Below are positions 1 through 8,101 of a stretch of DNA of 64,000 nucleotides, piece by piece. The position numbers were made by a program, and so were the translations under genes. The stretch is from Ensifer sp. BR816 (GTDB lineage Bacteria; Pseudomonadota; Alphaproteobacteria; Rhizobiales; Rhizobiaceae): positions 3,431,342-3,495,341 of the forward strand of contig NZ_KB905370.1 in assembly GCF_000378985.1 (NCBI RefSeq). Reading direction: 5' to 3'. Every line of letters starts with the position of its first letter. Within the stretch, counting starts at the first letter, position 1. The notes under the pieces were generated by a model, which made no database searches, was not told the origin of the DNA, and saw only the letters and a list, made by a program, of their open reading frames with translations.

Positions 1-1997
1 CCGAAGTTCGCGCTTGTCGTGATCGAGATGTATTTCATCGTGTTGGCGAACGACTTGCGCCCGTCGTCGATGCCGCGAAGAACGACATTCAGGTCGCGCT
101 TCAGCAGCACGATATCGGCGGCTTCCCGCGCAACATCGACAGCCCCGTCCACTGAGATGCCGACGTCAGCCTCGTGAAGGGCGGGCGCATCGTTGATGCC
201 GTCACCGAGATAGCCGACCACATGACCGGCACGGCGCAGCGCCTCGATTACCCGCTCCTTCTGGTTTGGATCAATCTCGACGAAAAGATCGACATCGGGC
301 GCGCGCGCAAAAAGCGAGTCCCTCGTCATTTTCGACAACTCCTCGCCTGTCATGACGCGCGAGGAATGCAAGCCAATAGTCTTCGCGAGATGCACGGCGA
401 CATGGCGGTTGTCGCCCGTGATCATCTTCAAGCTGATGCCACGCCTTGCAAGAGCGGCAACGGTCTCGGCGATGCCCGCTTTTGGTGGATCGAGGAAAAG
501 CAGGAAGCCGACGAAACAAAGGTCCTCTTCCTGCTCCCTACCGTAGGTCGGCAGAGGGGTCGACATTCGAGTGGCGAGAGCAAGCACCCTGAAGCCTTGA
601 GTGCTCCACGCGCGAAATTTCGTGTCGATCGCCTGCCTCTGCATGTCCGTCAACGGCGTGACCGCATCCCCGTGCAACACCGAGGAACAGACCGACAGAA
701 CATTCTCAACTGCTCCCTTGCAGATCAGCAGGTCGCTGTCTGTATGGCTTTCCATTCGCACGACCACGGATAGCCGCTTTCTAACAAAATCGTACGGAAT
801 CTCGTCGATCTTCGAATAGAGGGAGTAGTCCGGTGCACGATCGGCCGCAACAATTGCCTCATCAAGCGGGTTTTGCAGGCCCGTTTGCATCGACGCGTTG
901 AGCCGCGCCCACAAATAAATCCTCGGCGAAGGCTTGCCATTCACGTCAAGACAGGCGTCGAGGCGAACGACGCCTTCGGTAAGTGTGCCGGTCTTGTCGG
1001 TGCACAGCAGGTCCATGCTACCAAGGTTTTCGATTGCTTCGAGACGACGGACGAGGACGCCGTTTCTTGCCATCGTGCGGGCACCACGCGAAAGCGTGAT
1101 GCTGATGATCGCCGGGAGAAGCTCGGGGCTCAGGCCTACGGCCAACGCGATGGAGAACAACAGGGAGTCGACCAGTGGGCGATCGAGAAGCAGGTTGGCA
1201 GAAAACACGACGATGACGATCACCAGCATGATCTGGGTCATCAGATAGCCGAACCGACGAATCCCGCGCGCGAATTCGGTCTCGGGGCTCCGGCGTTCAA
1301 TCGCGGCGGCAATGGCCGCAAATTCTGTGGTCTCGCCGGTCCGGATCGCAATAACGCTTGCGGTACCGCTACGAACCGAGGTTCCCGCGAAGACCGAATT
1401 CGATCTTCGCGACAAGGGCGCATTGGGCTCTGTCATTCCCGGAAATTTCGGGACGGGGAAAGCCTCGCCTGTGAGCGCGGCTTCGCCCACGTTGAAATCG
1501 CGCGCTTCCAGTATGAGGCCGTCCGCCGGGATCAAGTTGCCTGCGGAAAGCTGAACGATATCGCCGGGTACGACATCCACCGCCGAAATCGTCTTTGTTG
1601 TTCCGTCCCTAAGTACCACTGCCCTTTTAGCAATGCGCTTGCGCAGCGCCTCGACGGCTCGCGAAGCGCGGTATTCCTGCATGAAGCTCAATATCGAGCT
1701 CACCAACACTATCAGGATGATGATGGCAGCGTCGTTTTGCTCGCCCACCAACGTGGACACTGCGGCTGCGACCACGAGGATGAGCACGAGAGGGCTGCGG
1801 AACTGCCGGATCAGAACGGAAAGGGCAAGAAACCTTTCTCCTCGCGCCACCGAGTTGCGGCCGCAGCGCGCCAAACGCTGGCGTGCCTCCACGCTGCTCA
1901 ACCCTGTCGCGCGCGTGCCGTACTTGCTCATCAGGTCAGTGGCCGGGAATGCCCAAAATGGAGCTTCTCCACCAAGGTCGGACGGTGATGAGCTCAT
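1..1997 (-). CDS. Magnesium-type P-type ATPase (MgtA-like), 3' end beyond the window
   Basis: Reading the minus strand from an ATG at 1997 gives 665 codons that stay open to the window edge, so the C-terminal membrane part is missing. Visible P-type ATPase marks are the TGEA actuator motif (about residue 176), CTDKTGTLT with the phosphorylated Asp at about residue 334, MITGDN and GDGINDAP. The membrane motif GLSPELLPAI (about 288-297) resembles the PE(M/L)LP of P3B Mg2+ ATPases rather than the CPx of heavy-metal pumps, which points to Mg2+ import across the inner membrane. The start is set by AGAGGAGG five bases upstream. It is divergent from the acyl-CoA-synthetase/GNAT gene, and a FixK-type box (2106-2119) lies between them. 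The Mg2+ assignment rests on motif and family resemblance only. Confidence 0.85.
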   Translation of the reverse strand, partial: MSSSPSDLGGEAPFWAFPATDLMSKYGTRATGLSSVEARQRLARCGRNSVARGERFLALSVLIRQFRSPLVLILVVAAAVSTLVGEQNDAAIIILIVLVSSILSFMQEYRASRAVEALRKRIAKRAVVLRDGTTKTISAVDVVPGDIVQLSAGNLIPADGLILEARDFNVGEAALTGEAFPVPKFPGMTEPNAPLSRRSNSVFAGTSVRSGTASVIAIRTGETTEFAAIAAAIERRSPETEFARGIRRFGYLMTQIMLVIVIVVFSANLLLDRPLVDSLLFSIALAVGLSPELLPAIISITLSRGARTMARNGVLVRRLEAIENLGSMDLLCTDKTGTLTEGVVRLDACLDVNGKPSPRIYLWARLNASMQTGLQNPLDEAIVAADRAPDYSLYSKIDEIPYDFVRKRLSVVVRMESHTDSDLLICKGAVENVLSVCSSVLHGDAVTPLTDMQRQAIDTKFRAWSTQGFRVLALATRMSTPLPTYGREQEEDLCFVGFLLFLDPPKAGIAETVAALARRGISLKMITGDNRHVAVHLAKTIGLHSSRVMTGEELSKMTRDSLFARAPDVDLFVEIDPNQKERVIEALRRAGHVVGYLGDGINDAPALHEADVGISVDGAVDVAREAADIVLLKRDLNVVLRGIDDGRKSFANTMKYISITTSANF

Positions 1998-2105
1998 GCG
2001 AGCCTCCTCTCGGGGTGCGGACGGTGGCAACCGCGACGACAGTGGCACCTCGGCGGCGGCCAGTGCATTGAGGAAGGTCAATTTTCCAAGAACGAACACG
2101 GTGAT

Positions 2106-2119
2106 TTGAGCGCGATCAA
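2106..2119. promoter_or_regulatory. FixK/FNR-type box TTGAGCGCGATCAA
   Basis: Exact TTGA-N6-TCAA in the divergent gap between the Mg2+ ATPase (start 1997) and the acyl-CoA-synthetase/GNAT gene (start 2174). Its centre is about 61 bp from the latter start, suitable for a class II activator site. FixK/FNR binding is inferred from the consensus. Confidence 0.7.
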
Positions 2120-2173
2120 CACACCGTCAAAGCGCTGCGATATCTTCACGCCAGAAAGGTGGAGATCGAGGTC

Positions 2174-4873
2174 ATGACCATTCGCAACCTTCATCACGCC
2201 ATCGATCCGAACTCCCTCGCAATCATCGGCGCATCAAGTCGCGCCGGATCGCTTGGGCGCGTCGTCCTCGAAAACGTACTGGCGGCGGGCTTCGAGGGCG
2301 AAATCTGGCCGGTAAATCCGAAATATGAGGAGGTGGCGAGCCTCCACTGTTATCGGCAAGTGGCGGACATTCCCGGCATTCCCGAGCTCGCGATCATTGT
2401 CACACCACCAAAAACCGTTCCGGCGCTCATCCATGACCTGGGCGTTAAGGAAACCCGCGCAGCGGTCGTCATCACGGCAGGCCTCAATGCTGACCAAGAG
2501 CTCAAACAGGCGATGCTCGATGCCGCGAAACCATTTCTCCTTCGCATCATCGGCCCAAACACGGTGGGTCTCATCGTCCCGAAAAAGAAACTAAATGCAA
2601 GCTTCGCTCACCTGCAGGCACGACCAGGTGGAATCGCCCTGCTTTCGCAATCGGGCGCGATCGCGACGTCGCTGATCGACTGGGCGGCCGACAACAATGT
2701 GGGGTTTTCCAAGATCATCTCCCTTGGCGACATGGCGGACGCCGACGCCGGCGATTTCCTCGACCTGCTCGCGGGTGACCCCGAGACGCGGGCCATCGTC
2801 ATGTATCTCGAAACCATCCCAAGCCCCCGGAAGTTTCTGTCTGCGGCGCGCGCCGCCGCGCGAGTGAAGCCGGTCGTCGCCATCAAATCCGGGCGTCATG
2901 CCGCTGCAGCCAAAGCGGCCGCCACACATACCGGCGCACTTTCAGGGGCCGATCAGGTCGTTGACGCAGCTTTGCGCCGCGCGGGTGTCTTGAGGATCGA
3001 GGGGCTTGGCGAGCTGTTCGATGCTACCGAAACAATCGCGCGCTTCCCTCCTCTCGAGCGAAGCCGCGTATCAGTCATCACCAACGGGGGCGGAGCCGGC
3101 GTTCTCGCCGTTGATCGCCTGGTGGATCTTCACTGCGTGCTGGCTGATCTTTCTTTCGAGACCGTACATGCCCTTGACCAGGTCCTGCCTCCCAACTGGT
3201 CGCGGGCAAATCCCGTCGACATCATTGGCGATGCATCGCCCGAGCGATACAGGGCGGCGGTCGAGATTGTCGCTGGGGATTCAGGAGTGGATCTCCTGAT
3301 CGCGATGAATTGCCCGACCGGCCTTGCCTCGCCCGTCGATGCAGCGCGCGCTGTCGCTTCGCTGGCGCAGTCGGGCACCATCTCAGGCAAACCCGTCTTG
3401 ACGTGCTGGTTGGGCGGCCAAACCGCCCGTAAGGGCCGTCAAGTGCTACAGGAGGCCGGATTGGCGAGCTACGACACCCCTTCCGATGTCGCCTTGGCCA
3501 CTTCCTACCTTGCTCGATGGTCGAAGGCGCAGGAGGGCCTGCTGCGGGTGCCCTCGAGGAAGGGCGACGAAACGCCTTTTGATCGCGGCTCGGTGCAATC
3601 CATCTTCCGGCGGGTTGCAGCCGAAGATCGCCGGATGCTGAACGAACCGGAGGCCAAGGCGGCCATCGCTGCCTATGGTATTCCCGTCCCTCGAACGGTC
3701 GTTGCAAAGTCGCCACAGGAGGTGGAAGCGGCTGCCGCATCGCTATTTGCGGAAGCGACGAGAGTCGTCGTCAAGCTGATCTCGAAGTCGATCACTCATA
3801 AATCCGACGTAGATGGCGTCGTCCTCGATATCATGAGCCCGGCCGCCGCTTGCGAAGCCGCCGAGACCATCGCTGCGCGGCTCAAGGACCACGACCCTGC
3901 GGCAATAGTCGACGGCTTCGCCGTCCAGCCGATGATCGAGCGCAGGAACGCGTGGGAATTGATCATAGGCATGAGCCGGGACAAGATCTTCGGTCCGGTC
4001 ATCCTATTCGGATCGGGAGGCGTCTCCGTTGAAGTGGTCGCGGACACCGCCGTCGCCTTGCCTCCGCTCGACACCGTGCTCGCCGGCGACCTGATCGCCG
4101 AGACGCGGATCGGGAGGCTTCTCGCCGGGTTCCGCAACGAGCCGCCGGCAGACAGAGCAGCGATCTGCAAAGCGCTTGCGGCGCTCTCGCAGATGATTGT
4201 CGATTTCCCCTGCATTCTTTCTATGGATATCAATCCGCTCGTTGCCAGCGCCGAGGGCATCATTGCGCTGGATACCCGCATCGAAATAGACCCGCAGGCA
4301 ATCACACGTCCCGGCCCCAGCCGTGACCTCGCAATCCGACCATATCCGAGCGACTGGGAAAGACAGGTCGCGATCGCGGGGCGCGCTTACGAGCTGCGGC
4401 CAATCAAACCAGCCGACGCGAGCCTCTATCCGGATTTTCTGGCGAGGACGTCCGCGGCAGACATCCGATTTCGTTTTCTGGCATCCCGCAGTCACTTTAA
4501 CGACCAGATGCTCGTGAGGCTCACGCAGGTCGATTTCGAGCGCGAGATGGCTTTCGTCGCGCTCGATAAGGAAAGCGGCGAGCTTGCAGGAATTGCCAGG
4601 CTTTACGCAGATCCCGATCACGAGTCCGCGGAATATGGCTTGCTCGTCAGAACCGACCTGCAGGGGCATGGTCTTGGCTGTGCTCTCCTCGCTCTCCTCA
4701 AGGACTATGCTGCGGCCGACGGTCTTCATCGCCTCGAAGGTCTCGTTCTGAGTGACAATGCGAAGATGCTCAGAATGTGCCGCGAGTTTGGATTTTCGAT
4801 CGCGCCGCACCCGTCCGATGCCACCCTGAGGGTCGCAACACTGCCACTGCAATCCCAGGCGGAAGCTCCTTGA
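2174..4873 (+). CDS. ADP-forming acyl-CoA synthetase-like protein fused to a GNAT acetyltransferase (Pat/PatZ-like)
   Basis: The 899-residue protein has the architecture of protein lysine acetyltransferases of the PatZ/Pat type. It has an N-terminal CoA-binding Rossmann region (about 1-130, with IIGASSRAGSLG), succinyl-CoA-ligase-like domains (about 140-450), an ATP-grasp region (about 470-700, with VVKLISKSITHKSDV) and a C-terminal GNAT domain (about 730-895). Such proteins acetylate acetyl-CoA synthetase and other enzymes in the cytoplasm; whether the synthetase half is active here cannot be told. An in-frame GTG lies at 2159, but ATG 2174 is preferred because AAGGTGGAG sits about nine bases before it. 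A FixK-type box lies about 61 bp upstream. The stop codon overlaps the FixK box of the next gene. Confidence 0.85.
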   Translation: MTIRNLHHAIDPNSLAIIGASSRAGSLGRVVLENVLAAGFEGEIWPVNPKYEEVASLHCYRQVADIPGIPELAIIVTPPKTVPALIHDLGVKETRAAVVITAGLNADQELKQAMLDAAKPFLLRIIGPNTVGLIVPKKKLNASFAHLQARPGGIALLSQSGAIATSLIDWAADNNVGFSKIISLGDMADADAGDFLDLLAGDPETRAIVMYLETIPSPRKFLSAARAAARVKPVVAIKSGRHAAAAKAAATHTGALSGADQVVDAALRRAGVLRIEGLGELFDATETIARFPPLERSRVSVITNGGGAGVLAVDRLVDLHCVLADLSFETVHALDQVLPPNWSRANPVDIIGDASPERYRAAVEIVAGDSGVDLLIAMNCPTGLASPVDAARAVASLAQSGTISGKPVLTCWLGGQTARKGRQVLQEAGLASYDTPSDVALATSYLARWSKAQEGLLRVPSRKGDETPFDRGSVQSIFRRVAAEDRRMLNEPEAKAAIAAYGIPVPRTVVAKSPQEVEAAAASLFAEATRVVVKLISKSITHKSDVDGVVLDIMSPAAACEAAETIAARLKDHDPAAIVDGFAVQPMIERRNAWELIIGMSRDKIFGPVILFGSGGVSVEVVADTAVALPPLDTVLAGDLIAETRIGRLLAGFRNEPPADRAAICKALAALSQMIVDFPCILSMDINPLVASAEGIIALDTRIEIDPQAITRPGPSRDLAIRPYPSDWERQVAIAGRAYELRPIKPADASLYPDFLARTSAADIRFRFLASRSHFNDQMLVRLTQVDFEREMAFVALDKESGELAGIARLYADPDHESAEYGLLVRTDLQGHGLGCALLALLKDYAAADGLHRLEGLVLSDNAKMLRMCREFGFSIAPHPSDATLRVATLPLQSQAEAP

Positions 4874-4883
4874 CCGGGATCAA
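4870..4883 (+). promoter_or_regulatory. FixK/FNR-type box TTGACCGGGATCAA
   Basis: Exact TTGA-N6-TCAA starting inside the stop codon of the GNAT-fusion gene, with its centre about 72 bp before the first universal stress protein. Binding is inferred from the consensus. Confidence 0.75.
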
Positions 4884-4948
4884 AGTAGTTACCCGCATAT
4901 GGCGTAGATTAGCTTTCAGAAAGCAACCCGATTGGGGAGACCGCAGCA

Positions 4949-5773
4949 ATGACCTACAAGACAGTTCTTCTCGTGCTCGACGCAAGCCAGTATGAAGCGG
5001 ACCTCACAGCGGCGGCAGATCTTTGCGTTGCCGCCAACGCCCATCTGTCGGTCCTCCTGGTGAAGGTCGCGGCCCCACCTCAATTTGGGGATTATGCGGC
5101 TCTTTCGGTCGCATGGCTCGACATACAGGCGGCAGAGCTCGAACAGCTCGACAAGGCCGTCGAGGCGGCACGAACGACGCTCAAGGACTTTGGTTTATCG
5201 TTCGACGTCGCCGGCGAATACACCGAGCCTGCGCGGGCGGACGACCTCGTCGGAGAGCGGGCACGCTATGCTGACGTCACGTTGATCGGGACCAGCATTG
5301 ATCCTTCGTTGCGGGCGCGCGCCATCGAGGGTGCACTTTTCTATTCGGCGCGCCCGGTCCTGCTTGCAGCTCATCGCCAATCGGTGACCTTGTTCCCCAA
5401 GAGGATTTTGCTGGCGTGGAACTCCAGCTTCGAATCCACGAGGGCTGCTCGTGAAGCGCTAGACATGATGAAAGACGCCGACGGCGTGAACGTGGTATTG
5501 ATAGACCCTGCGGCCTCTCGCTGGAACGCCCACGAACCCGGCGCAGATGTCGCGACTTATCTTGCGCGTCACGGCGTTAGAGTCACAGTCGATAGGCTTC
5601 CCAGCGCCGGACGTCGGGTCGACGAAGTTCTCAACCAGCATGCGATTGATTCCTCCGCCGACCTGATCGTCATCGGCGCATACGGACATACACGTCTTCG
5701 GGAGAGAATTTTCGGGGGCGTTACCAAGGCGATGATTGAGGCGCCCATTGTGCCAGTTTTGATGGTTCGCTGA
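4949..5773 (+). CDS. Universal stress protein, tandem UspA domains (paralogue 1)
   Basis: This 274-residue soluble protein contains two UspA-like domains. The first (about 1-140) begins YKTVLLVLDAS and is divergent. The second (about 145-274) ends with the nucleotide-loop-like GAYGHTRLRERIFGG followed by PVLMVR. The family is cytoplasmic and linked to survival under oxygen limitation and growth arrest; a precise biochemical role is not known. GGGGAG before the ATG supports the start. It is closely similar over its whole length to the next gene (shared start MTYK, shared C-terminal block), which indicates tandem duplication. A FixK-type box upstream suggests low-oxygen induction. Confidence 0.9.
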   Translation: MTYKTVLLVLDASQYEADLTAAADLCVAANAHLSVLLVKVAAPPQFGDYAALSVAWLDIQAAELEQLDKAVEAARTTLKDFGLSFDVAGEYTEPARADDLVGERARYADVTLIGTSIDPSLRARAIEGALFYSARPVLLAAHRQSVTLFPKRILLAWNSSFESTRAAREALDMMKDADGVNVVLIDPAASRWNAHEPGADVATYLARHGVRVTVDRLPSAGRRVDEVLNQHAIDSSADLIVIGAYGHTRLRERIFGGVTKAMIEAPIVPVLMVR

Positions 5774-5841
5774 CATCAGCCAAGCCACATGGAAGCGTGG
5801 ACGCAACCGCAAGGACGGTACCGCGCCGGAGGCCGCGCTTC

Positions 5842-5855
5842 TTGACTACGATCAA
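5842..5855 (+). promoter_or_regulatory. FixK/FNR-type box TTGACTACGATCAA
   Basis: Exact TTGA-N6-TCAA about 72 bp (centre) before the second tandem universal stress protein. The same spacing as in the first copy suggests that promoter and gene were duplicated together. Confidence 0.75.
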
Positions 5856-5920
5856 TGTAGCAACGGTCGCCTGGAGTACATTGCTCATGTAGCTGCCAAA
5901 CGGGTTCGGAGGAAAAAGCA

Positions 5921-6754
5921 ATGACCTACAAGAACATTCTTTTGGTGATCAGTGCCGACGAGCACGCAAATGACATAACAGCGGCAGCAGATCTTTGCGC
6001 CGCCGCCGATGCGCACCTTTCGGTTCTCCTGGTCAAACTCGCCGCTCCACCTCCGATCGGAGACTTTGCAGTCTTGTCGGCCGCGTGGCTCGAGGAACGG
6101 GCAAGCGATATAAAGCACTTGGATGAGGCAGTGGAGAGAGCTCGCGCCACTCTGAAGGGCCTCGGGATCTCATTCGATGCAAATGGCATCTACTGCGAGA
6201 CAGCATGGGCCGACGACGATGTCGGCAAGCGCGCACGCTATGCCGACGTCACATTAATCGGCACGAGCCTGAAGCCGGATGCGCCATTGCGAGCGCGGGC
6301 GATTGACGGGGCGCTCTTCTATTCAGCGCGACCAGTTCTGCTCGCAGCCAATCGCCAATCCGTCACCTTGCGTCCGAAAAAGATTCTTCTCGCATGGAAC
6401 TCGACCGTGGAATCCGCCCGAGCGGCACGGGAAGCCTTGGACATGATGGAAAGCGCCGAGGAAGTGAATGTCGTGCTGGTCGATCCGACCGCCGCTTCGG
6501 CGAGAAATGGCGAAGAACCGGGCGCAGACATCGCCGCCTACCTCACTCGCCACGGCATCAAGGTGACGGTCGATCGGCTTCCGAGTGCCGGACGCCTGGT
6601 GGAAGAAGTTCTCAGCCAGCATGCCATCGATACCTCTGCCGATCTGATCGTCATGGGCGCGTACGGGCATACACGTCTTCGCGAAAGAATATTCGGCGGA
6701 GTTACCAGGGGGATGATCGAGGAACCCATTATACCGGTGCTGATGGTGCATTGA
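5921..6754 (+). CDS. Universal stress protein, tandem UspA domains (paralogue 2)
   Basis: This 277-residue protein is a paralogue of the preceding gene, with the same two-domain layout and the same GAYGHTRLRERIFGG block near the C terminus. GGAGG lies before the ATG. It has its own FixK-type box 65-79 bp upstream, so the two copies are probably separate transcripts. A strong hairpin follows at 6776-6802. Cytoplasmic stress role by family; ligand and partners unknown. Confidence 0.9.
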   Translation: MTYKNILLVISADEHANDITAAADLCAAADAHLSVLLVKLAAPPPIGDFAVLSAAWLEERASDIKHLDEAVERARATLKGLGISFDANGIYCETAWADDDVGKRARYADVTLIGTSLKPDAPLRARAIDGALFYSARPVLLAANRQSVTLRPKKILLAWNSTVESARAAREALDMMESAEEVNVVLVDPTAASARNGEEPGADIAAYLTRHGIKVTVDRLPSAGRLVEEVLSQHAIDTSADLIVMGAYGHTRLRERIFGGVTRGMIEEPIIPVLMVH

Positions 6755-6775
6755 ATAAATCTCTGCCCCACCGAA

Positions 6776-6802
6776 CAAGGCGCCGCAGAACACGGCGCCT
6801 TG
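6776..6802. terminator. Bidirectional hairpin terminator
   Basis: A perfect 10-bp stem (CAAGGCGCCG / CGGCGCCTTG) with a 7-base loop lies between the convergent universal stress protein gene and the flavin-fold gene on the other strand. Only a weak T-rich tract follows. Confidence 0.65.
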
Positions 6803-6812
6803 CTATATTCCG

Positions 6813-7268
6813 TCATGCTTCGCCTTCGAATGCGGCGCGGCCGGTCATCTCTTCGATATCGACGCAGAAGAAGACATGCGGCGAAGCGGCTGCTATCTCC
6901 GGCTTGCCCGGCTTCAGCCCGCCCGGCTCCCACCAATTTGGCCGCGACTCGAGAAGCGACCAGGCATGCATGCATTCTCTTTGCCATCGCCCCTCCGGAG
7001 GAAGTTCCTGGTAGCGGCCGAACACAAGGACGCTTTTCCACTTCCGCTCGCCTGAAAACTCATCGACCTGGAGGCAAACATGCGGGTTGGTGCGCATCCA
7101 GTCGATCTTCTGGCCAGGCATGGAGAAGCAGTAAAGGCATTTGCCAGCGAAAGCATAAGTGATGGGCACGATATAAGGCCTGCCTTCATTACAGCAGGCA
7201 AGTCGAGCCACGTGAGCGGCCTGGACCACGCTGTTGCATTCGTGGCGGGACAATTCCTTGATGAACAT
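6813..7268 (-). CDS. Pyridoxamine 5'-phosphate oxidase-family (flavin-fold) protein
   Basis: The 151-residue product (MFIKELSRHECNSVV start, RPYIVPITYAF, FSMPGQKIDWMRTNP) matches the split-barrel PNPOx/NimA-like family, which binds FMN or F420-type cofactors in the cytoplasm; the substrate is unknown. The same frame stays open upstream to 8078, but that part is antisense to the BON gene. The start at 7268 is fixed by GGGAGGGAG just before the ATG. It is divergent from the BON gene, with a FixK-type box between them. Confidence 0.85.
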   Translation of the reverse strand: MFIKELSRHECNSVVQAAHVARLACCNEGRPYIVPITYAFAGKCLYCFSMPGQKIDWMRTNPHVCLQVDEFSGERKWKSVLVFGRYQELPPEGRWQRECMHAWSLLESRPNWWEPGGLKPGKPEIAAASPHVFFCVDIEEMTGRAAFEGEA

Positions 7269-7329
7269 GATCTCCCTCCCAAAGACGTGACCTATGGTGA
7301 GATTAAAATCTCCATTGGACGCTCGTGCC

Positions 7330-7343
7330 TTGACGTCCCTCAA
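7330..7343. promoter_or_regulatory. FixK/FNR-type box TTGACGTCCCTCAA
   Basis: TTGA-N6-TCAA in the divergent gap between the flavin-fold gene (start 7268) and the BON gene (start 7413), centred about 68 and 76 bp from the two starts. It could serve both. The inner bases are less symmetrical than in the other boxes. Confidence 0.6.
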
Positions 7344-7412
7344 AGACCGCTGGTCGGGAATGGCCAATACTCGGCCACCGCTTGGTAATCGGTTTAGAGG
7401 AAGGAGACGACA

Positions 7413-8087
7413 ATGAGCGACATTCGCCTGCGCCAGGACATCCTGGATGAGCTCGAATATGAACCCAGCATAGACGCCGCGAACATTGGAGTGACGGTCG
7501 AAGACGGCGTTGTCACTTTGACGGGCCATGTTCACAGCTTTGCGGAAAAACACACTGCGGAACGCGTTGCCCAAAGGGTGAAGGGAGTGCGCGCGATTGC
7601 CGAGGAAATCGTCGTGCGTTTGCCAGAGAACAAGAAGGCTGCCGATGACGAGATCGCCAGCCGCGTGGTAAAAATTCTTGCGTGGGGAGCCGCAAACGCC
7701 GATCTCAAGGACATCCAAGTCAAGGTCGAAAACGGTTATGTGACCCTCGAGGGGACGGTCGAGTTCTATTTCCAGCGCAATGCAGCCGAGAGCTTGGTCC
7801 GTCGCTTGACGGGTATAACGGGCATCGACAACCGCCTCAGGATTCGTCCCGTGATGGACGTGCTCGACATCAGACATGGCATCAGAGAGGCGCTCAAGCG
7901 CAATGCCGAGATAGAGGCCGAAAACATCGACGTAGAAGTGTCCGGCAGTCATGTCACCTTGCGTGGGAGGGTTCAAAGCCGCCGCGAAAGAGCCGTGGCC
8001 GAGCGAGCGGCTTGGTCGGCTCGAGGCGTCACGGCCGTTGAGGACCGTTTGACCATCGGCGAACCGCAAGGTCGGCACAATTCCTGA
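7413..8087 (+). CDS. Triple BON-domain protein
   Basis: The 224-residue protein contains three consecutive BON domains (about 1-70, 75-145, 150-220), each with the pattern V.V.dG.VTL.G.V. No signal peptide or membrane segment is visible, so it is probably cytoplasmic, unlike the exported OsmY. BON domains are thought to bind phospholipids or other surfaces; the role here is unknown. AAGGAG lies about seven bases before the ATG. It sits just upstream of a P2A-type ATPase (gap 14 bp), so the two are probably co-transcribed from the promoter carrying the FixK box at 7330. Confidence 0.88.
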   Translation: MSDIRLRQDILDELEYEPSIDAANIGVTVEDGVVTLTGHVHSFAEKHTAERVAQRVKGVRAIAEEIVVRLPENKKAADDEIASRVVKILAWGAANADLKDIQVKVENGYVTLEGTVEFYFQRNAAESLVRRLTGITGIDNRLRIRPVMDVLDIRHGIREALKRNAEIEAENIDVEVSGSHVTLRGRVQSRRERAVAERAAWSARGVTAVEDRLTIGEPQGRHNS

Positions 8088-8101
8088 ATGGAGTGCTTCG
8101 G

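Noticed and set aside
873-1988. Long plus-strand open frame of 371 codons
   Set aside because: It is antisense to the Mg2+-type ATPase, whose frame carries all P-type motifs; the plus-strand product has no family features.
7269-8078. N-terminal extension of the flavin-fold gene
   Set aside because: The extension is antisense to the triple-BON gene, and a strong ribosome site precedes ATG 7268.
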